Shown piece after piece: positions 8,131 through 14,856 of a stretch of DNA of 14,856 nt. The stretch is from the NCBI GenBank assembly GCA_022510885.1, contig JAFLSP010000034.1, forward strand, positions 1-14,856. Direction: 5' to 3'. The notes under the pieces were generated by a model that worked only from the letters and a program-made list of their open reading frames with translations, ran no database searches and was not told the DNA's origin. Position 1 is the first letter of the stretch, and the number at the start of each line of letters is the position of its first letter. The translations under genes and the position numbers were made by a program. Source of the DNA: Treponema sp. GTDB lineage: Bacteria > Spirochaetota > Spirochaetia > Treponematales > Treponemataceae.

Positions 8131-8814
8131 ATGGCGCGGCATTCGGCGTTCAGCTATAAGGCGGGCAATTCCTTCGTGCATCGTCTTCCGGCGTGGATAA
8201 AAATTCTGTTTGTTCCTGTGTGCAACATCGCGATTTTCTCGCTTTCCTGGCAGGTGGCGGCGGGATTCGCGCTTGCGCAGACGGTCTTGTTTTTTGCCCT
8301 GCGTTTTTCACTTCGCGAGCAACTTGCTGACGCGATGCCGGTCGTGTGGTACGGCGCGTTTCTGTATCTCATCGGCTTTGGGGCGGACTGCTACGCGCTT
8401 GCGCAGGACGAGCCTTTGTGGAACGCGGCGTTTCATGCGGCGGTGCGCGTGGCGGGTGACCGCGAGACGGGCGTGCGCGTACTCAAATTTTTTGCCTGTG
8501 TGCAGAGCGCGTCGCTCATGTTCAAAACGTCCACGTCGCTGGAACTGCGCGCGGGCATTGAGACCATCGAGCGGACAATCCGACGGTGGTTGCCGTGCAA
8601 AAAAGAGGCGAAGTGCGCGGCGGCGGTCGCTTTGTTCGTCAATTTCATTCCAGCCGTGTTCGTACTGTGGCAGCAACTCAAGCGGGCATGGCTCGCGCGC
8701 GGCGGAAAGCAGTCGCTCCGCATGGTGCTGACGATTGTTCCCGTCCTCTTTTTTGTGGGACTGAAATATGCATTCGACACGACCAAGGCGGTGCTGATTC
8801 GCTCGGGGAAGTGA
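8131..8814 (+). CDS. ECF transporter transmembrane protein (BioN/EcfT-like)
   Basis: This 227-residue protein is the T component that couples the ATPase dimer to BioY. It has hydrophobic segments near residues 20-37, 40-58, 68-84, about 165-185 and 195-212. The cytoplasmic coupling region is visible as MFKTSTSLELRAGIETIERTI (about 131-151), and an Ala-Arg-Gly motif in AWLARGGK (about 187-194) matches the A-R-x motifs that bind the ATPase grooves. It follows the ATPase gene with a one-base gap and closes the operon. The permease family diverges quickly in sequence, so the call rests on topology, the ARG motif and context. The stop is 14 bases from the convergent minus-strand gene, with no terminator hairpin in the gap. 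Confidence 0.88.
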   Translation: MARHSAFSYKAGNSFVHRLPAWIKILFVPVCNIAIFSLSWQVAAGFALAQTVLFFALRFSLREQLADAMPVVWYGAFLYLIGFGADCYALAQDEPLWNAAFHAAVRVAGDRETGVRVLKFFACVQSASLMFKTSTSLELRAGIETIERTIRRWLPCKKEAKCAAAVALFVNFIPAVFVLWQQLKRAWLARGGKQSLRMVLTIVPVLFFVGLKYAFDTTKAVLIRSGK

Positions 8815-8828
8815 TGGCGCGGCAGACA

Positions 8829-10328
8829 TCAGTGTTCTACGCTTACGGCGCATTTGAGCGAAACGCGCACCCAGGTGGTTTTAGGTTTGAAGGTTACGCT
8901 TGCGTCCATGCTGCTGCTTGACCGCTCGCCGTTTTTGTATGTGGCGGAATAGCCGCCCGAGAGCGTAAGCAAGCGTGCCGTTCCAGGGCTTGCGCTTGCG
9001 GCGAATGAGAAACTGTCCTTGGTGTTCCCGGTTTTGAGCGACGGCGGATAGTGGTCGTAGCCGAGCGAACATGAGGCGCGAACGCTTTTCAAGGTGAGCG
9101 ACGTGCTGGCATCGACGGAATAGTATGCGTCGGGTGTCGTTTTTTCAGTCAGAAGGCTGCCGTCAAGAATGGTATTTGTCGCCCCCGCCGTCAGTTTTGC
9201 GGTAAATGCTCTGCTCTCGTAAGCAAGTCCCGCACTCCATTTGAGCGTGGTGTACGGTTCGCCATCGCGTGTATTAAGGATTTTCCGCTCGATGAGTGCG
9301 TGGATACCGAAACGAAGTGCGGCGGCGTTGCGCAGGTCGAACTGCACTTGCGGATTTACGCCCAGTTGCTCAATTGTGCGGCAGACAGTTGCCGACCCGC
9401 CTATAAACGGTACGGGGCGCGGAGATACGGAAAACGTGGGAATCGAAAAATACGAGAGGTCGAGCAGAACGGCGCGGAACGCAGTGCGAGCGTTTGCCCG
9501 CACCCATACGGCATAAGGCGAGAAGTCGCCGGAGAACGGTGTCTGATGAAACCCGACGAATAGGTTTGCTTTGAGGAAAGGGCTTCTGAACGCGCTTTCC
9601 CAGCTTGCCGCGTATAGTTCTGCCTCGTCAAAAAAAGCGTTGGTGTCCGCGAGCAGTTTTTTGGTCGTATTGTTTGCGCATACAAGAAATCGCCCTGCCG
9701 TGACTACGCTCTGCACGCTGACGAATGCACCCGCCCGCGCGGAAACCGAGAACGACGCAAATGCCGAGTCGTCTTCGGTAACGGCGAACTGCGCTTCCAA
9801 CGGGATGCCCCACCGCTTTTGCGGCACGGACAGCGATGCGAACACGGCACGTGGCTTGACGGCGGACGTGAGCGTGGGCAGGCTGCTGCCGATTCCTGCC
9901 GAAAAGCCGAAGGACTTTTTGAGCGGGTTCAAGGTCGCCGATGGTACAGGATTGTTCAGTCGGCTGACCGAGCGTGAAAATGAGAGCATTCCCGCTTTGA
10001 CGGCGAGCGGAAACGGCGTATTCAGTGTGCCGCCCACGCCGAAGCGCGCGTCGTTGCACAGGTCGAGCGCGTCCGCAAACGATGAAACGCCGTCAAACGC
10101 TGACCATTTCGTCTTGGGCAGCGTCAGGTATCCGCGTGCGTCAAGCGAGAACAGGTGATTGCCCAGCACTATTTTCCCGCCCGCAGAGCCGCTTGCGGCG
10201 TTCTCTTTTTTCTCGTCCGTCGGAATCGAAAATGACATCGTTTCCTTGAACTCCACGTACTTAAAAATCGGCGCGGCATGGGCGGCGGAGAATGCCGCAA
10301 GCGCGCACAAAAAAGACAGTGTTTTCAT
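8829..10328 (-). CDS. Exported protein of unknown function, probably an outer-membrane beta-barrel
   Basis: I do not recognise this 499-residue protein. It begins with a clear signal peptide (MKTLSFLCALAAFSAAHA, cleavage probably before APIF). The rest has no long hydrophobic helix. It is rich in Ser, Ala, Thr and aromatic residues, with alternating short strands such as SASVTFKP-like and GKIVLGNHLFSLDARGYL segments, as expected for a beta-barrel with many strands. The last residue is His, not the C-terminal Phe/Trp common in proteobacterial porins. A low-complexity SSSS lies near 473. It has its own promoter and is separated from the SPOR gene by a terminator. In a spirochaete it could be an outer-membrane protein, but that is an inference. 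It shares its 3' boundary with the biotin transporter operon in convergent orientation. Confidence 0.7.
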   Translation of the reverse strand: MKTLSFLCALAAFSAAHAAPIFKYVEFKETMSFSIPTDEKKENAASGSAGGKIVLGNHLFSLDARGYLTLPKTKWSAFDGVSSFADALDLCNDARFGVGGTLNTPFPLAVKAGMLSFSRSVSRLNNPVPSATLNPLKKSFGFSAGIGSSLPTLTSAVKPRAVFASLSVPQKRWGIPLEAQFAVTEDDSAFASFSVSARAGAFVSVQSVVTAGRFLVCANNTTKKLLADTNAFFDEAELYAASWESAFRSPFLKANLFVGFHQTPFSGDFSPYAVWVRANARTAFRAVLLDLSYFSIPTFSVSPRPVPFIGGSATVCRTIEQLGVNPQVQFDLRNAAALRFGIHALIERKILNTRDGEPYTTLKWSAGLAYESRAFTAKLTAGATNTILDGSLLTEKTTPDAYYSVDASTSLTLKSVRASCSLGYDHYPPSLKTGNTKDSFSFAASASPGTARLLTLSGGYSATYKNGERSSSSMDASVTFKPKTTWVRVSLKCAVSVEH

Positions 10329-10335
10329 ACTGTCT

Positions 10336-10365
10336 TATATGCGCCGAAATTGCATTTTTTCACAA
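10336..10365 (-). promoter_or_regulatory. Possible promoter of the exported-protein gene
   Basis: On the minus strand, TTGTGA (10365-10360) and CATATA (10341-10336) are 18 bases apart. A shifted TATAAG (10339-10334) is an alternative -10. The ATG follows within 5-7 bases, and no Shine-Dalgarno is visible. The region between the terminator and the ATG is A/T-rich. Confidence 0.45.
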
Positions 10366-10392
10366 AATTGCCGAAGAAAAATGATTTTTTGC

Positions 10393-10420
10393 AAAAAAAA
10401 TCCCGCACGAAGCGGGATTT
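10393..10420 (-). terminator. Intrinsic terminator of the polA-coaE-SPOR operon
   Basis: On the minus strand AAATCCCGC (10420-10412) and GCGGGATTT (10406-10398) pair perfectly around TTCGT. A run of eight T residues (10400-10393) overlaps and extends the stem's end. It lies 20 bases after the SPOR gene stop. Confidence 0.93.
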
Positions 10421-10439
10421 CAAGAAAATCAAATGAATG

Positions 10440-11327
10440 TCAGTAGATTGCCTTTGCTGATGAGTTGACCACGTAGCTCTGTACGTCGGCAAACTGGTCG
10501 ATTTTTGCGACCTGCGTCTTCCAGTATTCCGCCTCGCTTGACGTGGTGTACGAGCCGATGCGGACGCGGTAGAACACCTTGCCTTTCGCGTCAGTGTAGG
10601 TGAACACCTCGCTCGGGATTTTGTTCGATTCGAGCGTAGCGCGCGCGTCGTCGGCGTTTTTCTTGGTCGCGTAGGAGGCAACCTGCACCCAGAAGCGGTC
10701 GGGCACTTTCGTGCTTGCCGGGGCGGGGGCAGCCGCCTTTGCGGGCGCGGGTGTCGCGGCGGGCGCAGGAGCGGGCTTTGCGGCGGCAGGTGCCGGTGCA
10801 GGCGTTGCCTTTGCCACCGTCTTGGGCTGCTCGTAGTTGTAAGTGTACGTGTCCGTCTTTGCCGCCTGCGTGCTCGCAATCTGCGCGGCGGTCGTCGGGT
10901 TGTTTGCCGTGACTGCCGGGCTTGCTGATTTGAGCGCATTCAGGTCGATGGTCGTCACCGTCTCATCTGAATAGAGCGTCGTCTTGCCCGACTGAACCGT
11001 CGTGTTGTCGGCATAGACCGTCAGATTGTCCGTCTGAATCTGCTTCGCGACGTTTGCGTTTGTCTGCGGAGTGACAGCGAGCGGGTCAAGCGGAGCGATG
11101 CCCGTATCGGTCACGGCATTCGTGTCCGCCTGTGCGAGCGTATCGGTCGGCGTGACCGGTTGCACGGTGTACGTCGTCGGTGTCGTCCAGCCGTCAGTCG
11201 GATTGAACGCGGCTTGCTGCACCTTGTTGCCTTTTGCGGACGTGGACAGGATAATCGCGGCTCCCACCACGACCAAAAGGAACAGTCCGGATGCCGTGAT
11301 AATCCACAGTGTTCTTTTTTCTTCCAT
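10440..11327 (-). CDS. Membrane-anchored SPOR-domain protein
   Basis: This 295-residue protein has one N-terminal membrane helix (about 8-28), a Thr/Ala/Asn-rich stretch (about 40-165), a Pro-Ala-Lys-rich linker (about 170-208) and a C-terminal SPOR domain (about 210-287), with FWVQVASYATKKNADDAR and FYRVRIGSYTTSSEAEYWK marking its two repeats. SPOR domains bind glycan strands stripped of stem peptides, which accumulate at the division septum, so a role in cell division or wall remodelling is likely. The linker would span the periplasm. The start at 11327 has GAGG eight bases upstream, inside the end of coaE; a longer frame reaches 11447 but overlaps coaE extensively. It is the third gene after polA and coaE (13-nt gap) and is followed by the operon's terminator. 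Confidence 0.88.
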   Translation of the reverse strand: MEEKRTLWIITASGLFLLVVVGAAIILSTSAKGNKVQQAAFNPTDGWTTPTTYTVQPVTPTDTLAQADTNAVTDTGIAPLDPLAVTPQTNANVAKQIQTDNLTVYADNTTVQSGKTTLYSDETVTTIDLNALKSASPAVTANNPTTAAQIASTQAAKTDTYTYNYEQPKTVAKATPAPAPAAAKPAPAPAATPAPAKAAAPAPASTKVPDRFWVQVASYATKKNADDARATLESNKIPSEVFTYTDAKGKVFYRVRIGSYTTSSEAEYWKTQVAKIDQFADVQSYVVNSSAKAIY

Positions 11328-11340
11328 AGCGATAACCTCG

Positions 11341-11946
11341 TTACCGGCGCGTTTGCAGGAACGTGCGGAGTTTGCGCTCCAGCGCGGCTGTGCTGCCGGT
11401 GTTTTGTACGATATAAATATCGGCACAAGAGGCGGCATATTTAGCAAAGAGTTTCCGCTGTTGCCAAAATCGTGCGAGAATCTGCGCGGTGCTCATGCCG
11501 TCGCGATGCTTTGCCCGGAAGAAGCGGGTGACGAGCGGAGCGGTGACGAAGAGGATGGCGTCGCAGCGGGCAAGCGCACTGACTTTGTACAGCACCGTCG
11601 CATTGATGACGAGCGGCTGATTCGGGTGGGAGTCGATGAACGATTCGATGAGCCGGTTGACGGCGGGATGCACGAGCGATTCCTGCATGGCCAGCAGCCG
11701 TTTGTCCGCAAAGATGAGCCTGCCCAATGCCCGCCGGTCAAGCGAGCCGTCCGCCGCCGTGAGCGCAATGTGCCTTGCCTCGGCATAGGGCCTGAACGTG
11801 GCGATGACCTCCGCCTGCAGGTCGCTTTGCGCCAGTGCCTGATGCGCGAGCGCGTCCGCGTCCACGGCGGCAAAGCCGTGTTTTTCCAGCAGCGACGCGA
11901 CGACGTTCTTTCCCGCCGCCATCGGCCCGGTGACGCACAGAATCAA
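11341..11946 (-). CDS. coaE: Dephospho-CoA kinase (divergent P-loop)
   Basis: This 201-residue protein resembles dephospho-CoA kinase, which adds the 3' phosphate in the last step of coenzyme A synthesis. Family features are the N-terminal P-loop VTGPMAAGKN (6-15), AVDADALAHQAL with the DAD motif (33-35 region), LIFADKRLLAMQESLVHPAV with the conserved HP, and the lid region FFRAKHRDGMSTAQILARFWQQ. Two things are unusual. The P-loop ends GKN instead of GKS/GKT, and the PLLFE-type motif reads PLVINATVLYKV. The start is TTG at 11946, overlapping the polA TGA by one triplet in the form TTGA, so translation is probably coupled to polA. The length is typical (about 200 residues). A paralogous kinase of altered function is possible but less likely. 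Confidence 0.82.
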   Translation of the reverse strand: MILCVTGPMAAGKNVVASLLEKHGFAAVDADALAHQALAQSDLQAEVIATFRPYAEARHIALTAADGSLDRRALGRLIFADKRLLAMQESLVHPAVNRLIESFIDSHPNQPLVINATVLYKVSALARCDAILFVTAPLVTRFFRAKHRDGMSTAQILARFWQQRKLFAKYAASCADIYIVQNTGSTAALERKLRTFLQTRR

Positions 11947-14756
11947 TGGAACAGACCCCAGCTGCTGCCGTACTCCACCGAGACGCGCAGCGGCACGCGC
12001 AGGCTGACGGCATGCTCCATGCGGTCTTTGATGAGCGCAATGGTGTCAGCGATGGTCTTTTCGTCGTCGGGACACTCAAAGATAAGCTCGTCATGCACTT
12101 GCAGCAGCAGTCGCGCGCCCGTCGGATGCGCGCGCAGCGCGTCGTCCACGGCAAGCATCGCTTTCTTCACGATGTCGGCGGCAGTGCCCTGGATGGGCGT
12201 GTTGGTCGCGATGCGGTCTGCGCCGTTCTTTTCTATTTTGTTTGTGCTGTTTATGGCGAGCAGGGGGCGGCGGCGGCCGAACAGCGTCTCCACGTAGCCG
12301 GTCTCTTCCGCTTTCTGAATCGTGCGCTCGATGTATCCTTTGATGCCCGCGTACTGGGTGAAGTACTGCTCGATGAACGCCTTGGCTCGTGCCATCGGAA
12401 TGCCCAGTTCGCGCGCAAGGCGGAACGCGCCCATGCCGTACATCACGCCGAAGTTAATCGTCTTTGCGGTGCGGCGCATGTCGCCCGTGACCTGCTCGGC
12501 GGGAATGGCGTAGATGAGCGCGGCGGTTGCCTTATGCACGTCTGTGCCTTCGTTGAACGCTGCGCATAACTGCGGGTCGCCGCTCAGGTGGGCAAGCACG
12601 ACCAGCTCAATCTGCGCATAGTCCGCGCTGATAAGCACCGTACCCGGCGCGGCGGTGAATGCCGCGCGGATGCGCCGTCCCGCCTCCTCGCGCACGGGAA
12701 TATTCTGCAAGTTGGGGTCGCGGCTGGAAAGCCGCCCCGTCGCCGTTCCCGTCTGTACGAAGCTCGTGTGGATTCTGCCGTGCTCGTCTGCCATGCCGGG
12801 AAGCGTCTCCACATAGGTGGAAAGCAACTTGGCGAGGTTGCGGTATTCCAGAATCTTCTGCGGCACGGGGTCTTGGTCGGCAAGTTCCTCAAGCACCGCG
12901 CTGTCAGTGGAGAAGCCGCGCTTGTTCTTCTTGCTCGGCTTGAGTCCGCGCTCCTCGTACAGCACCCTGCCCACCTGCTGCGGGGAGGCGATGTTGAATT
13001 CATGCCCCACGAGCGCGTAGATGTCCCGTTCGGTGGCGGCAAGCTGCGCCTTCAGTTCCGTCTCGTAGGCGGCGAGCGCGTGCGCGTCCAGGTGGATGCC
13101 GCGCAGTTCCATGTTCGCCAAAATCGGCAGGACTTGCATCTCCATGTCCGCGAACAGCTCGTAGAGCTGCGCCTCCTTCAGGCGCGGCTCATAATGCTGC
13201 CACAGCTGCCAGGTGAAGTCCGCGTCCTCCGCGCCGTAGCGGACGGCGGTCTCCAGCGGAACGTCGGCGAACGTGCCGCCCCGGGGGACGATTTCCCCGT
13301 ATTCCGTACCTTTGAGCGCGAGTTTGGTCTCGGCGAGATGCTCCAGCCCGTAGGCGACTTTCCCCAGGCGGTCGGGTTCGAGCAGCCAGGCGGCAATCAT
13401 CGTGTCGGCAATGGTCGCGGCAAAGCGGATGTCGTCTTCGTTCTGCGGGTTGATGAGTTTTCCCAGTCCGTTAGCCCACAGCACTTCAATGTCGAATTTG
13501 GCGTTGTGGAAGATAATCGTCACGTTCGGGGCATTGAACAGGCGCGCAAGGATGTCGAGCGCGTCCTTTTTTGCCATCGTCTCGGCGAACAGCGCGTCGT
13601 TCAGGATGAGCGGCACGTAGCAGCCTTCTCCCGCCTTGTTGCTCAGGCTGAATCCCACGAGGTTCGCCGTAAAGGTATCGAGCGCGTCGGTCTCGGTGTC
13701 GAGCGCGACCGCGCCGCCTGCGGCGATGATGCCGTCCACGAATGCCGCGAGTTCTGCCGTGTCGGTCACCGCGCGGTAAGTGCCTTCATTCTGCCGTGCC
13801 GTGTTCTGCTCCTCCTGCACGCGCATCACCGCCCGGCGCGAGGAGCGCGCGACAATGTTCTCCCCCGACTCGCTTGCGAGCGTCATGTAGAGCTTGGCGG
13901 CGGCGGGCAGTTCAAAGGCGATAAGCTCGGTCGCCGCTTCCTTGAAATGGAGCGCGTCCGTCTTGAATTCGTCCGGGTCATGCACGCACGGCACGTCGTC
14001 GCGCAGGGTGATGAGTTTTTTCGAGAGGAAGGCGCTTTCCTTGCCCGCGCGGATTTTCTCGCCCGTCGCGCCCGCAATTGCGTCGGCGTTGGCAAAGATG
14101 TTTTCGAGGCTGCCGTACTGCCCGAGCAGTTTGAGCGCGCCTTTCGGGCCGATGCCCTTCACGCCGGGAACGTTGTCCGCCGCGTCGCCCGTCAGGCTGA
14201 GCAGGTCGAGCAGCCGCTCCGGGGGAACGCCCCATTCCGCCGTCACACCCGCCGCGTCCACCTCTGCCCAGACCTGCGCCTTGTCGGGCTTGAGGATGTG
14301 CGTCGTGTCGCAGGCAAGCTGCATCAAGTCCTTGTCGGCAGAAAGGATGGCGCAGTGCCGCCCCCGCTCCCGGCAGTGCCGTGCCACCGTAGCGATAATG
14401 TCGTCCGCCTCAAAGCCGTCGCAGCGCAGTACGGGAATGCCCAGCACGCCCAAAATTGTCTCAATCCAGGGGAACTGCGCCTTGAGGTCGTCGGGTGTTT
14501 TGGCGCGGTTCGCCTTGTACTCGGCGAACATCTCATGCCGGAACGTGGGCGTGCGCGAGTCGAACGCCGCCACCATGTAGCGCGGCGCATACCGCTTGAT
14601 GATAGCGTGCAGGTTGCGGAACACCCCGTAGACGGCGGAAACGTTCTCCTGTCTGCTGTTGGTCAGCGGCCGCGAGATGAACGCATAATACTCACGGTAA
14701 ATCAGCCCATAGGAATCGAGCACGAACACGGTCTGGTCATCAAAAAAATCTGCCAT
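11943..14756 (-). CDS. polA: DNA polymerase I with 5' nuclease and proofreading domains
   Basis: This 937-residue protein (E. coli: 928) fills gaps in repair and replaces RNA primers. Residues 1-295 form the 5' nuclease, with FDSRTPTFRHE, CDGFEADDIIAT, LSADKDLMQL, SLTGDAADNVPGVKGIGPK. Residues about 325-530 are the 3'-5' exonuclease with an intact active site: D353/E355 in LDTETD, D422 in FHNAKFDIEVL and D511 in YGAED. The polymerase domain (540-937) has motif A with D712 (DYAQIELVVLAHLS), motif B with R761, K765, F769 and Y773 (RRTAKTINFGVMYG), and motif C VHDE (D889). Motif A is odd: the Arg normally following EL is V719. The start at 14756 follows a promoter closely and has no Shine-Dalgarno; an open frame extends to 14828. 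It is the first gene of the polA-coaE-SPOR operon. Confidence 0.97.
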   Translation of the reverse strand: MADFFDDQTVFVLDSYGLIYREYYAFISRPLTNSRQENVSAVYGVFRNLHAIIKRYAPRYMVAAFDSRTPTFRHEMFAEYKANRAKTPDDLKAQFPWIETILGVLGIPVLRCDGFEADDIIATVARHCRERGRHCAILSADKDLMQLACDTTHILKPDKAQVWAEVDAAGVTAEWGVPPERLLDLLSLTGDAADNVPGVKGIGPKGALKLLGQYGSLENIFANADAIAGATGEKIRAGKESAFLSKKLITLRDDVPCVHDPDEFKTDALHFKEAATELIAFELPAAAKLYMTLASESGENIVARSSRRAVMRVQEEQNTARQNEGTYRAVTDTAELAAFVDGIIAAGGAVALDTETDALDTFTANLVGFSLSNKAGEGCYVPLILNDALFAETMAKKDALDILARLFNAPNVTIIFHNAKFDIEVLWANGLGKLINPQNEDDIRFAATIADTMIAAWLLEPDRLGKVAYGLEHLAETKLALKGTEYGEIVPRGGTFADVPLETAVRYGAEDADFTWQLWQHYEPRLKEAQLYELFADMEMQVLPILANMELRGIHLDAHALAAYETELKAQLAATERDIYALVGHEFNIASPQQVGRVLYEERGLKPSKKNKRGFSTDSAVLEELADQDPVPQKILEYRNLAKLLSTYVETLPGMADEHGRIHTSFVQTGTATGRLSSRDPNLQNIPVREEAGRRIRAAFTAAPGTVLISADYAQIELVVLAHLSGDPQLCAAFNEGTDVHKATAALIYAIPAEQVTGDMRRTAKTINFGVMYGMGAFRLARELGIPMARAKAFIEQYFTQYAGIKGYIERTIQKAEETGYVETLFGRRRPLLAINSTNKIEKNGADRIATNTPIQGTAADIVKKAMLAVDDALRAHPTGARLLLQVHDELIFECPDDEKTIADTIALIKDRMEHAVSLRVPLRVSVEYGSSWGLFH

Positions 14757-14763
14757 AGGCACG

Positions 14764-14792
14764 AGTATAGCGCGGAACACGGATTTTGTCTT
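14764..14792 (-). promoter_or_regulatory. Promoter of the polA operon, directly abutting the ATG
   Basis: On the minus strand, AAGACA (14792-14787) and TATACT (14769-14764) are separated by 17 bases. Seven bases separate TATACT from the polA ATG, so the predicted start site is at or within a base of the start codon. Confidence 0.6.
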
Positions 14793-14834
14793 GTGGGGTG
14801 CGCCACGGCGACTTCTTGAAAAAAGCATAAAAAA

Positions 14835-14840
14835 CTTGAC
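14835..14840 (+). promoter_or_regulatory. Consensus -35 box of a divergent gene beyond the window
   Basis: TTGACA lies 16 bases before the right edge, preceded by an A-rich stretch (14818-14834). The matching -10 box would lie just outside the window. It points away from polA, so a plus-strand transcription unit probably begins beyond the end. The interval 14757-14856 contains no gene that I can support. Confidence 0.5.
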
Positions 14841-14856
14841 AGATAGTGTGAGTCGG

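Noticed and set aside
8814..8921. A short plus-strand continuation starting ATG directly at the ECF permease stop
   Set aside because: The TGATG overlap looks like translational coupling, but the product is about 35 residues, lies antisense to the exported-protein gene and has no recognisable features.
10735..10830. Repetitive GC-rich stretch in the SPOR gene that could be read as a tandem repeat
   Set aside because: It encodes the Pro-Ala-Lys linker with variable codons; it has no constant repeat and spacer units, so it is neither a CRISPR array nor a mobile element.
12588..14819. A 743-codon open frame on the plus strand opposite polA
   Set aside because: It mirrors polA almost end to end, encodes no recognisable motif and has the Arg/Val/His-rich composition expected from the complement of GC-rich coding DNA. 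polA is unmistakable.

Overview
This is a GC-rich chromosomal window (very high GC at third codon positions) that consists almost entirely of housekeeping genes. It looks like a diderm bacterium, most plausibly a spirochaete of the Treponema type. The reasons are a DksA/TraR-like gene next to infA and a small J-domain gene (an arrangement I recall from Treponema, not checked here), groEL without groES, and polA followed by an unusual coaE. The genus assignment is an inference.

Left part (1-4500). A PHP-type histidinol-phosphatase gene (+) meets a DksA/TraR-like zinc-finger gene (-) end to end. infA (+) leaves divergently from the zinc-finger gene and runs into a membrane-anchored J-domain gene (-), which lies downstream of rnhA (RNase HI, -). 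rnhA and groEL (+) are divergent, and their predicted promoters share one symmetric -10 box. groEL ends in a strong intrinsic terminator.

Middle part (4500-8830). A secreted M15 zinc peptidase gene (+) overlaps the 3' end of a dGTPase-like HD hydrolase gene (-) by 14 bp. Divergent from the hydrolase gene is a complete biotin ECF transporter operon: bioY (S component), an EcfA-type ATPase (BioM-like) and an EcfT-type permease (BioN-like), all +. A consensus sigma70 promoter precedes it. A perfect 11-bp inverted repeat with a 16-bp spacer, matching the architecture of a BirA operator, covers the -10 box, the transcription start and the Shine-Dalgarno.

Right part (8830-14856). All genes are on the minus strand. 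polA is followed by coaE (4-nt overlap) and a SPOR-domain membrane protein gene, forming an operon that ends in an intrinsic terminator. After that comes an unidentified exported, probably beta-barrel, protein gene. The right edge holds a consensus -35 box pointing out of the window.

I see no mobile element, CRISPR array, tRNA or rRNA, defence island or clearly new multi-gene system. The most interesting signals are regulatory: the BirA-type operator, a recurrent GCTATACT-N6/7-ATG arrangement at three genes that suggests leaderless transcripts, and the shared symmetric -10 box between rnhA and groEL. Several residues in GroEL, PolA and CoaE also depart from family consensus. Apart from the biotin operon, the polA operon and the rnhA-J-domain pair, the genes are mostly single units packed so tightly at their convergent ends that no terminators fit between them.
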